A stretch of DNA of 52,287 bases, taken from NCBI GenBank assembly GCA_900468625.1, contig UBUL01000028.1, positions 1-52,287 of the forward strand, in the 5' to 3' direction. Position 1 is the first letter of the stretch. Every line of letters begins with the position of its first letter. The position numbers and the translations under genes were made by a program. Source of the DNA: Hyphomicrobiales bacterium (GTDB lineage Bacteria > Pseudomonadota > Alphaproteobacteria > Rhizobiales > Rhizobiaceae). This document shows positions 24,498 to 31,249 of this stretch, piece after piece. A model generated the notes under the pieces. That model was not told the DNA's origin. It did no database searches and worked only from the letters and a program-made list of their open reading frames with translations.

Positions 24498-25001
24498 GTG
24501 ACCGATATGCCTCTAACAGCCGATCTGCAAAGTGAAATTGTAGAACTTATTCCGGCCCTTCGCGCGTTTGCACGAACCTTTCACAGAAACGCGAACGACG
24601 CCGATGATCTGGTTCAAGAAACCTTGACGAAGGCACTCGCCAATCTCAACCAGTTCGATCAGGGTACCCGGCTGAAATCGTGGCTGTTCACGATCATGCG
24701 CAATACGTTCTGCACGAAGTTCCGCATTGCCAAGCGCGAGGGTCCAGGTGCGAAGAAGTGCATTTCGGGCGATGGCGTCATCCCGCCGCCGCAAGAATGG
24801 ACCATCCGCGCAAAGGAGCTTGAAAAAGCCTGCAACCTCTTGCCGGAGCCCTATCGCGTCATGCTTGAATATGTGGTCATAGAGGGACAGTCCTATGATG
24901 CCGCTGCAGAGAAATTCGGTTGTGCGGTCGGCACGGTGAAGAGCCGGATCAATCGCGCTCGGCAGCAATTGGCGGCCCGCCTCGACGAGAGAGGGCTTTG
25001 A
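24498..25001 (+). CDS. ECF sigma factor, EcfG-like
   Basis: 167 residues from GTG 24498, which has AAGGAG seven bases upstream. Region 2 (about 8-75) has NDADDLVQETLTKALANLNQF and LKSWLFTIMRNTFCTKFR, the core and -10 recognition helices. Region 4 (about 110-160) has LEKACNLLPEPYRVMLEYVVIEGQSYDAAAEKFGCAVGTVKSRINRARQQL, a helix-turn-helix for the -35. Wording such as GCAVGTVKSR and the WLFTIxRNTF segment are shared with EcfG general stress sigma factors. No NepR or PhyR gene is adjacent, so this looks like a secondary copy. The exact EcfG promoter at 24237 precedes it. Confidence 0.9.
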   Translation: MTDMPLTADLQSEIVELIPALRAFARTFHRNANDADDLVQETLTKALANLNQFDQGTRLKSWLFTIMRNTFCTKFRIAKREGPGAKKCISGDGVIPPPQEWTIRAKELEKACNLLPEPYRVMLEYVVIEGQSYDAAAEKFGCAVGTVKSRINRARQQLAARLDERGL

Positions 25002-25099
25002 CGCTCCCTTTCCATTGCGCAACCTCGCGAATATGCGCTACCTCTTTGTTTTCACCCATTCCGGACGGAAAACCGCTACGCGCTTTTCTTGGAAATGCT

Positions 25100-25522
25100 T
25101 TAAACGTCCTTCTTCCACATATTGAACAATCCTTTGGCGATGTGCTCGATAGCAACCGCTTTTTTGCACAGTACAAAGCCGGTGAACTGCCTGCTCGGAA
25201 CGATCGGCTCTCGGCCGAGGGCGAAGATGTAGGGAATGTTTTTCACCTCGAGCCCCTCGACAAGGGGAAATACCCGGTCCGCAGCAAGATCAAGATCAAG
25301 GATGGCTGCGTCCGCGCCCTTCCTATCAATGAGATCGGCCACGTATTCGAGATTGGCGACGGGACCGACGATGATCGCACCGAGCTCATGCAGCTTTTGA
25401 CGCACCTCGTCGGTGAGAAAGTAGCCGCCTCCCACCACCAGGAGCCGCTTTCCCGCAAACATCTCGCTGTAAGGAGCCGTTGTGTTGTCCATTTCTCGAT
25501 CCGGATTGAGTTTATTGTTCAT
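25100..25522 (-). CDS. Stand-alone receiver domain, atypical
   Basis: 140 residues from ATG 25522; an ATG at 25492 with a better-placed GGA is an alternative. The receiver spans about residues 20-140: GKRLLVVGGGYFLTDEVRQKL, IIVGPVANLEYVADLI, GADAAILDLDLAADRVFPLVEGL (phospho-acceptor Asp in LDLDL) and FVLCKKAVAIEHIAKGLF (conserved Lys). The first acidic pocket, normally E-D or D-D after beta1, reads V-G-G-G, and the switch Thr/Ser position reads A-L-G. Magnesium-dependent phosphorylation may therefore be impaired. There is no output domain. It is convergent with the sigma-factor gene, and related stand-alone receivers feed EcfG signalling in rhizobia. Confidence 0.85.
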   Translation of the reverse strand: MNNKLNPDREMDNTTAPYSEMFAGKRLLVVGGGYFLTDEVRQKLHELGAIIVGPVANLEYVADLIDRKGADAAILDLDLAADRVFPLVEGLEVKNIPYIFALGREPIVPSRQFTGFVLCKKAVAIEHIAKGLFNMWKKDV

Positions 25523-25725
25523 AGCCGGCCGCCGGAAAGTGAGCCGCGTAACCTGAGCGCCGGCCGGAATTGCGCGATCATGGCCCAATCGGGGCTATGA
25601 TCGCGCGGAGTTCGTCCGTCCGATCCGAGGTTGCCGCATGCCGCCATAAACATTCCTTGCCGGCAAAGGTTTCCGGATCTTGCAAAAAAACCTCGTGAAA
25701 ACATGCCTGATATCGGGCGATTTCA

Positions 25726-25750
25726 GGAACAAACGACCACCTATGTCGTT
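25726..25750 (+). promoter_or_regulatory. EcfG (general stress) promoter, exact match
   Basis: GGAAC (25726-25730), 16 bases, CGTT (25747-25750), ending 42 bases before the DUF982 ATG at 25793. Exact consensus and natural distance. Confidence 0.8.
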
Positions 25751-25792
25751 CGATCATGGAGGGCGGGGCCATCCCTGATATGGGAGGATCGG

Positions 25793-26062
25793 ATGCACGA
25801 AGTCATTGATGTGGAATTCAAAATGCTTTGGACCGCACCAGTCCTCCTTTCGATCGGAGGCCGAAGCAGCCACATGGTCCAGGGGCCGGAAGACGCGATC
25901 CATTTTCTGTCGCGGCGATGGCCATGCGAAAGAGGTTCCGCCTACGCCGATGCCAGAGAGAAATGCTTTGCCGCCGTCTCGCACAGGATTCCGATCGAGG
26001 CGTCCCGAACGGCTTTCGTGAATGCCTGCCGCGATGCACGCTTGATGCCGGAGTGGGCATAG
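25793..26062 (+). CDS. DUF982 protein
   Basis: 89 residues. GGGAGG lies before the ATG. The DUF982 pattern is visible: VLLSIGGRSSHMVQGPEDAIHFLSRRWPCERGSAYADAREKCFAA, then an FVNACRDA C-terminal helix. These short alphaproteobacterial proteins are common, often multi-copy, in Rhizobium and are of unknown function. It is the first gene after an exact EcfG promoter and lies two bases ahead of the RMF-like gene, so the two are probably one stress-induced operon. Confidence 0.9.
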   Translation: MHEVIDVEFKMLWTAPVLLSIGGRSSHMVQGPEDAIHFLSRRWPCERGSAYADAREKCFAAVSHRIPIEASRTAFVNACRDARLMPEWA

Positions 26063-26064
26063 CC

Positions 26065-26262
26065 ATGAAGACGCGCAACGACGATGGACTTTCGGAAAGT
26101 GACGCCTATGAGCTCGGCAGGAGTGCCTTTGCCAATGGGGCGAGCGGCGGCGACAACCCATTTCCGGAAGGCGATCACCGCCGAGACGAGTGGGCGCACG
26201 GATTTATGGATGGGCAGAAGATCCGCAGCGATCGGCATAGACCTGGTCATCCGCCGAACTGA
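26065..26262 (+). CDS. Ribosome-modulation-factor-like small protein
   Basis: 65 residues starting MKTRNDDGLSESDAYELGRS. The segment YELGRSAFANGASGGDNPFP followed by RRDEWAHGFMDGQK resembles the Rmf core (a G-x-x-A/G-G element, then a W..G....... helix) found in ribosome-hibernation factors of gammaproteobacteria and in small rhizobial homologues. If correct it would bind 70S ribosomes in stress to form inactive dimers. It follows DUF982 by two bases behind an exact EcfG promoter. Its TGA abuts that of the convergent DUF892 gene (TGATCA). The family assignment is by eye. Confidence 0.7.
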   Translation: MKTRNDDGLSESDAYELGRSAFANGASGGDNPFPEGDHRRDEWAHGFMDGQKIRSDRHRPGHPPN

Positions 26263-26814
26263 TCAGGCGTGATCGCCATCATGTGCCGATCTAGGATCAC
26301 CTGGCCGCGCGGCGGGTGCATCGCCTTCCCACATCAGCAGGAATTTCCGCGTGACCGCCGGCAGATTGTCGTCCAGCCATTTGGCCATCGACTGCTCCTT
26401 GGCCAGGGTCTCCTGCAATGCATCCTTCGCGTCGCCGAAGTTCCCGGCGTCGGCGATCGTCATCAATGATTTGTATGCGGCAATTTCGTAGTTTTCGAAT
26501 GCGAAGTCGGTAAGCGCATCCTTCAGCACCTTGTCGTCCACGCTTGCATGGCTCATCACCGTCGTCGGACCGGCAAACGACAGGATCGTATCCTTGAGAT
26601 TCAGATAATTCTCATCCATGTCCTCAAGGATGCGCTCGAGGCGCTTGACCTGATCTTCCGTTTCGCCGATGTGCCGTTCAAGTTTGGCCGCCACCTCCGG
26701 ATAATGTTCCAAGCGCGACAGCTGCGGCCTCATCATGCCCAATGCCTGATTTTCCATCGCATAGGCGTTTCGAAGCCTGATGACAAACATGTCGCGGATC
26801 TCTGTCTCTGCCAT
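26263..26814 (-). CDS. DUF892 (YciE-like) ferritin-like protein
   Basis: 183 residues from ATG 26814, preceded by GGAGGATGAT. Four helices with ferritin-like carboxylate spacing are visible: MFVIRLRNAYAMENQALGMM, PEVAAKLERHIGETEDQVKRLERILEDM, KDALTDFAFENYEIAAYKSLM and ALQETLAKEQSMAKWLDDNL, each with Glu or His in the expected places. DUF892/YciE proteins are diiron ferritin-like proteins induced by stress. The C-terminal tail is acidic and His-rich. It is the second gene of an operon with the YflT-like gene, 77 bases apart. Confidence 0.92.
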   Translation of the reverse strand: MAETEIRDMFVIRLRNAYAMENQALGMMRPQLSRLEHYPEVAAKLERHIGETEDQVKRLERILEDMDENYLNLKDTILSFAGPTTVMSHASVDDKVLKDALTDFAFENYEIAAYKSLMTIADAGNFGDAKDALQETLAKEQSMAKWLDDNLPAVTRKFLLMWEGDAPAARPGDPRSAHDGDHA

Positions 26815-26891
26815 ATCATCCTCCATAGGCTGGCCGTCACTGTTCGGCGGGTCTCGAACGCCGGTGGGTATCGGTGCTTCTGCAGCGGCTT

Positions 26892-27245
26892 TCAGCCGGC
26901 GCTTTCCCGTTCGTTGAGATCGATCTGACCTTTCTCGGCCAAAATCGGCAGGGCGATATTGTGTTGCGCTTCGTTCATTTCCTGCACTGTGAGGAGGGTC
27001 CCCCCTCTTTCGAGGGCGGTCGCGTAGGCTGCGCGCTGTTCCTCATGAAAGAAGATGCCGGTCAACGCGTCGAGAAAACCCATATGATCGACGGGAGATG
27101 TGTCGGGCCGATTGCCGGGCGTCATGGTGATTGCATCCTTGGGAATGCCGGCCTGCATCAAGGCCTTGGCTGCGGCTTCTGCATCATATTCATCATCGAA
27201 GAATGCGCTCAGCGCAAAGGAGCCTAGTTTACCGTCGCTGATCAT
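26892..27245 (-). CDS. YflT-like / general stress protein 17M domain protein
   Basis: 117 residues. It starts MISDGKLGSFALSAFFDDEYDAEAAAKALMQAGIPKDAITM, the beta-alpha-beta pattern of heat-induced YflT-like proteins, continues through GFLDALTGIFFHEEQRAAYATALERGG and TLLTVQEMNEAQHNIALPIL, and ends acidic. Homologues are general stress proteins of unknown activity. It is the first gene behind an exact EcfG promoter (27304-27280) and probably the head of the operon with DUF892. Confidence 0.85.
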   Translation of the reverse strand: MISDGKLGSFALSAFFDDEYDAEAAAKALMQAGIPKDAITMTPGNRPDTSPVDHMGFLDALTGIFFHEEQRAAYATALERGGTLLTVQEMNEAQHNIALPILAEKGQIDLNERESAG

Positions 27246-27279
27246 GGCGATTCCTCCGTTTTGATGTTCCTATCATTCT

Positions 27280-27304
27280 AACGAACGCGGGAGAGGCGAG
27301 TTCC
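27280..27304 (-). promoter_or_regulatory. EcfG (general stress) promoter, exact match
   Basis: On the minus strand GGAAC (27304-27300), 16 bases, CGTT (27283-27280), ending 34 bases before the ATG at 27245. Exact consensus and natural distance. Confidence 0.8.
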
Positions 27305-27340
27305 CGTGCGAAGGGATTGATGGGCATCGAACCCACGCGT

Positions 27341-27365
27341 GGAACAAACAGAACGGCTGTTAGTT
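27341..27365 (+). promoter_or_regulatory. Candidate EcfG promoter before udgX, one mismatch
   Basis: GGAAC (27341-27345), 16 bases, AGTT (27362-27365), 36 bases before ATG 27402. If real, it supports ATG 27402 over the upstream GTG at 27339, which would lie inside the promoter. Confidence 0.4.
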
Positions 27366-27401
27366 GATCGTCCTAGTGTCTGGAACCATTGCGAGCCCCC
27401 A

Positions 27402-28052
27402 ATGCTCGATCGAATTCCCTTGGCCGGAGCAGGCCCCTCGCTTGCGTATGAGCATGCAGACGCGGAAACGCTCGACGAACTGCACGACGATGCGCAAGCC
27501 TGTCAACGGTGCGATCTTTATCGCAGCGCCACCCATCTCGTGTTCGGCGAGGGTCCTAGCGCCGCCGACATCGTGCTTGTCGGTGAACAGCCCGGCGACG
27601 AGGAGGATCTCGCCGCGCGGCCTTTCGTCGGTCCGGCAGGCCGGCTTCTGGATCAATGTCTTGAAGAAGCGGGCGTGGACCGGGACCGTTGCTATGTCAC
27701 CAACGCCGTCAAACATTTCAAATATCAGATGCGCGGCAAGAAGCGTCTGCATGCCAGGCCCAATGCCGGCGAGGTGCAGCGCTGCGCCTGGTGGCTGGGG
27801 GCGGAGCTCGAACTGCTGAAGCCGAAGCTGGTCGTCGCACTCGGCGCCACGGCCGTGTCCTCGCTGCTCGGCTCCAAGGTCAAAGTCATGCGTGACCGCG
27901 GCCGGATCCTGCACCCGCCCGGAAAGCTCGACGTCCTCGTCACCATCCATCCCTCGGCGTTTTTGCGGATCAGGGAGCCTGCCGAGAAGGAAAAGAACCG
28001 GATCGCTTTCGTCGGAGATTTGAGAAGGATCCAGCGCTTTCTGCGGCATTGA
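27402..28052 (+). CDS. udgX: UdgX-type uracil-DNA glycosylase (family 4/5-like, Fe-S)
   Basis: 216 residues. Motif A is GEQPGDEED (61-69), then PFVGPAGRLLD, VTNAVKHFK (99-107) and HPSAFLR (183-189). Cys34-x2-Cys37 and Cys128 fit the iron-sulfur cluster. The diagnostic loop reads GKKRLHARP (112-120). In the founding mycobacterial UdgX the matching KRRIH loop supplies the His that becomes covalently bonded to uracil-site DNA; here His117 occupies that place, with KKRLH instead of KRRIH. The enzyme excises uracil and stays linked to DNA. The start is ATG 27402; GTG 27339 is the alternative. A possible EcfG promoter precedes it, and the EmrA-like gene follows by 59 bases. Confidence 0.92.
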   Translation: MLDRIPLAGAGPSLAYEHADAETLDELHDDAQACQRCDLYRSATHLVFGEGPSAADIVLVGEQPGDEEDLAARPFVGPAGRLLDQCLEEAGVDRDRCYVTNAVKHFKYQMRGKKRLHARPNAGEVQRCAWWLGAELELLKPKLVVALGATAVSSLLGSKVKVMRDRGRILHPPGKLDVLVTIHPSAFLRIREPAEKEKNRIAFVGDLRRIQRFLRH

Positions 28053-28111
28053 TCAGCGTTTCCACCATAGCCCGGAATGAAACCTTCAAGATAACAAGCA
28101 AAGATCAGGTC

Positions 28112-29257
28112 ATGGCTGACGATCAACTCGATATCAAGGAAACCAGACCCGAGCAACCTATGCGGCCGGCGGCTGGCGGCGACGACCGTGACGGGACCGC
28201 ATCACGGCAACGGAAGCGTCCCTCATTCATACGGCGCCATCCATTCTCGGTGTTCGTGACCATTGTGGTGCTGGCGGCCGTCATCGTTGCCGCATGGTTC
28301 GTCTGGAAAATCTATTTCTATCCTTACGAGTCGACGGATGACGCCTTCGTCGATGCGCGCAGCTTCTCCGTCGCCGCCAAGGTTTCGGGCTACGTGGCAG
28401 ATGTCCCGGTGACCGATAACCAGCACCTCAAGGCCGGCGATGTCATCCTGAGGATCGAGCCGCGCGACTACCAGATCGCGCTCGATCAGGCCAATGGTCA
28501 GGTGGATGTCGCCAGGGCTTCCATCGACAGCGCAGGGGCGCAGGTCGAAGCCGCCAATGCTTCGGTCGATGTCGCCCGAGCGCAGCAGAATTCCGCCAAT
28601 GCCGCCCTTCAATATGCGCAGGAAGAGGCCAATCGGCAGCAACAGCTGGTCAAAAACGGCTCGGGTAGCGTGCAATCCGTACAGCAAGCAACCGCGACGC
28701 TGGCGCAGGATCAGGCGAGTCTTGCGCAGATGCAGGCGAATGTCACATCGGCGCTGAAGAACAAGGCGGTCTCCGAAGCGCAGAAATCCAGTGCGCTTGC
28801 AAACCTCAAGCAGGCGCAGGCCCAGGCCGAGGAGGCGCAGCAAAATCTGAACTATACGACGATTACCGCCGCCCAGCCGGGGCGCGTCGTTCGTCTTACC
28901 GGTGCCAAAGGTCAATTCATCGACGCGGGGCAGGCGATCGCAACCTTCGTTCCCGATGAGGTCTGGATCACGGCAAACTTCAAGGAGACGCAACTGACCG
29001 ACATGCGGCCGGGTCAGCCGGTCGACGTCACGATCGACGCCTATCCGGATCACACGCTTCACGGCAAGGTGGCATCCGTCCAGCCGGGCTCCGGCACGGC
29101 CTTTTCCTTGCTGCCGGCGGAGAATGCGACGGGCAACTACGTCAAGGTCACGCAGCGCGTACCGGTCAAGATCGTCATCGACAAATGGCCCGCGGATGTC
29201 GCCATCGGCCCCGGCATGTCCGTCGTGCCGACGGTGACGGTCCGGCCGAGGAGTTGA
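28112..29257 (+). CDS. emrA: HlyD/EmrA-family membrane fusion protein
   Basis: 381 residues from ATG 28112. A cytoplasmic N-terminal segment (about 1-44) precedes one transmembrane helix (about 45-67, SVFVTIVVLAAVIVAAWFVW). The periplasmic HlyD part has ESTDDAFVDARSFSVAAKVSGYV, then a long alpha-helical hairpin rich in Ala, Gln and Glu (about 110-240). The lipoyl and beta-barrel part contains QPGRVVRLTGAKGQFIDAGQ and EVWITANFKETQLTDMRPGQPVDVTIDAYPD. It links an inner-membrane pump to an outer-membrane channel. The DHA2 transporter gene starts two bases after its stop, so the pair forms a tripartite drug-efflux system. Confidence 0.93.
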   Translation: MADDQLDIKETRPEQPMRPAAGGDDRDGTASRQRKRPSFIRRHPFSVFVTIVVLAAVIVAAWFVWKIYFYPYESTDDAFVDARSFSVAAKVSGYVADVPVTDNQHLKAGDVILRIEPRDYQIALDQANGQVDVARASIDSAGAQVEAANASVDVARAQQNSANAALQYAQEEANRQQQLVKNGSGSVQSVQQATATLAQDQASLAQMQANVTSALKNKAVSEAQKSSALANLKQAQAQAEEAQQNLNYTTITAAQPGRVVRLTGAKGQFIDAGQAIATFVPDEVWITANFKETQLTDMRPGQPVDVTIDAYPDHTLHGKVASVQPGSGTAFSLLPAENATGNYVKVTQRVPVKIVIDKWPADVAIGPGMSVVPTVTVRPRS

Positions 29258-29258
29258 G

Positions 29259-30860
29259 ATGAGCGGCGCAGCAACGACGGGCGGATCGGCAGCCTCTTCC
29301 GCTCACGCCACAAATCCCTGGCTGATCGCCATCGTGGTGTCGCTGGCTACCTTCATGGAGGTGCTCGACACCACGATCGCCAATGTCGCACTGCGCTATA
29401 TTTCGGGCGGTCTCGCCGTCAGCGCCGACGAGGCCTCCTGGGTGGTGACGACCTATCTCGTTTCCAATGCAATCGTGCTGGTGGCCAGCAGCTATTTCGC
29501 CGAGCGGTTCGGGCGCCGCAGGTTCTATCTCCTGTGCCTGGCGACATTCACGCTCGCGTCGGTCCTATGCGGCTTGTCGTGGAATCTGGAGGTCCTGCTG
29601 ATTTTCCGGGTTATCCAGGGCTTTGCCGGCGGCGGCATGGTGCCGACCTCGCAGGCGATCCTCGCCGACGCATTCCCGCCGGCAAAGCGCGGCCAGGCCT
29701 TCGCCCTCTTCGGTGTGGCCGTGGTCGTCGCGCCCGTCATCGGGCCGACGCTCGGCGGCTACCTCTCCGACAATCTTTCCTGGCATTGGTGTTTCCTCAT
29801 CAATGGCCCGGTCGGCATCTTCGCCTTTGCCCTTGTCTACGCATTGCTGAAGGAAACGCCGAAAACGAGAAGCATGCGCGAGGAATTCCGGCGCAAGGGC
29901 GTGCGCTTCGATCTTGTCGGATTCCTGCTGGTGGCAACCTTTCTCGGCTCGCTGGAACTCGTCCTGGATCGCGGCCAGACCGACGATTGGTTCGGCTCCG
30001 GTTTCATCCTCGTGATGACGGGCATATGCGTGCTTGCCTTTCTCCTCGCCATTCCCTGGGTCCTGACTAAGGCAAACCCGATCATCGACGGATGGTTGCT
30101 CGGTACCCGGCAATTCGGGTCCTGCTTCATCGTCATGATGGCCACCGGCGCAATCCTCATCGCAACCACGCAGTTCATCCCGCAGGTCGTGCAGCAGAAT
30201 TACGGATATACGGCAACATGGGCCGGTCTTGCCTTATCGCCGGGCGGGCTTGTCACCATGGTCATGATGTTCGTCGCCGGGCGGGTGAATTCCCTGGTCC
30301 AGCCGAAATATCTGATTGCCATCGGTTCCGCGATCATAGCGCTGTCCATGTGGCAATTGACACGGCTCTACCCGGGACTGAACTTCGGTTTTTTCGTCTG
30401 GTCGCGCCTTTATATCGGGCTCGGCCTGCCGCTGATCTTCATCCCGATCACCTCCGCCTCCTATTACGGCCTGAAGCCGGAGCAGACCAACCAGGCCTCG
30501 GCCATGATCAATGCCGCGCGCAACATCGGCGGCTCCATCGGCGTGTGTATCGCGACAAATGTCCTCGCGCATCGCGAGCAATGGCATCAGAGCCGCCTTG
30601 TGGAGCATGTCACGCCGTCCTCGCCGGCCTATCACGAAACGCTGCGGACCATGACGCGCTATTTTGCCGAAAAGGGCGCAACCATGCCCGATGCGCAGGC
30701 GCAGGCAACGGCATGGATCGGTCAGCAGGTGCAGACCCAGGCGAGCTTCCTCGCTTTCATCGACGTATTCCATGTTCTGATGCTGGTCGTGCTTTGCGCC
30801 ATTCCCCTGGCACTGATCCTCAGCAATGTCGATCTCCAAGAAGGCGGAAGCATGCATTGA
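29259..30860 (+). CDS. emrB: DHA2-family MFS drug efflux transporter, EmrB-like
   Basis: 533 residues, the length of 14-helix DHA2 transporters. Family marks are LDTTIANVALRYISGGL in helix 1 (the DHA2 D1 motif), motif A-like YFAERFGRRRFYL and motif C-like GVAVVVAPVIGPTLGGYL. The long hydrophilic segment with GWLLGTRQFGS and the C-terminal half helices follow. It exports drugs or weak acids by proton antiport through the partner EmrA-like protein. It is in one operon with the upstream membrane fusion gene. The outer-membrane partner is not in the window. Confidence 0.94.
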   Translation: MSGAATTGGSAASSAHATNPWLIAIVVSLATFMEVLDTTIANVALRYISGGLAVSADEASWVVTTYLVSNAIVLVASSYFAERFGRRRFYLLCLATFTLASVLCGLSWNLEVLLIFRVIQGFAGGGMVPTSQAILADAFPPAKRGQAFALFGVAVVVAPVIGPTLGGYLSDNLSWHWCFLINGPVGIFAFALVYALLKETPKTRSMREEFRRKGVRFDLVGFLLVATFLGSLELVLDRGQTDDWFGSGFILVMTGICVLAFLLAIPWVLTKANPIIDGWLLGTRQFGSCFIVMMATGAILIATTQFIPQVVQQNYGYTATWAGLALSPGGLVTMVMMFVAGRVNSLVQPKYLIAIGSAIIALSMWQLTRLYPGLNFGFFVWSRLYIGLGLPLIFIPITSASYYGLKPEQTNQASAMINAARNIGGSIGVCIATNVLAHREQWHQSRLVEHVTPSSPAYHETLRTMTRYFAEKGATMPDAQAQATAWIGQQVQTQASFLAFIDVFHVLMLVVLCAIPLALILSNVDLQEGGSMH

Positions 30861-31249
30861 TCGCGACGTAGAAGAAGCTGAGGCTTTCGGCTCCAAGCCA
30901 GAAGCCCCGTTCGGCGAGTGCTGTGGCGCTGGTTTCGCTTTCAATGAGTTCGTCCGGCAGGATGCGGCGCTTTTCATGATGCACGCGGGCGTGCATGCTG
31001 CCGGCGGCATCAACTGCAAGGACCGTCGGATGATCGCCACCGATATCGATGCCGATTGTGAAGAATGCATCCCGCAACTCATGTCCGGTGCGCTTGACGC
31101 CAAAACAAAGTTACTTAGTTTAGGCCACGCTATGCGATCCGCCTGGAGGAGACGGGCGCAATGCATGCGGCCTATCTGCACTGATAGGTTCTCTCCCTCC
31201 GCCGTCAGTTGCCGATTTTCCGACAGGACCCGCCCCGACAGGACCCGCC

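Noticed and set aside
30820..31113. Minus-strand open frame reading FFTIGIDIGGDHPTVLAVDA
   Set aside because: It overlaps the 3' end of emrB and begins only with a TTG after two stops. It looks a little protein-like and might be a decayed fragment, but no family match could be made.
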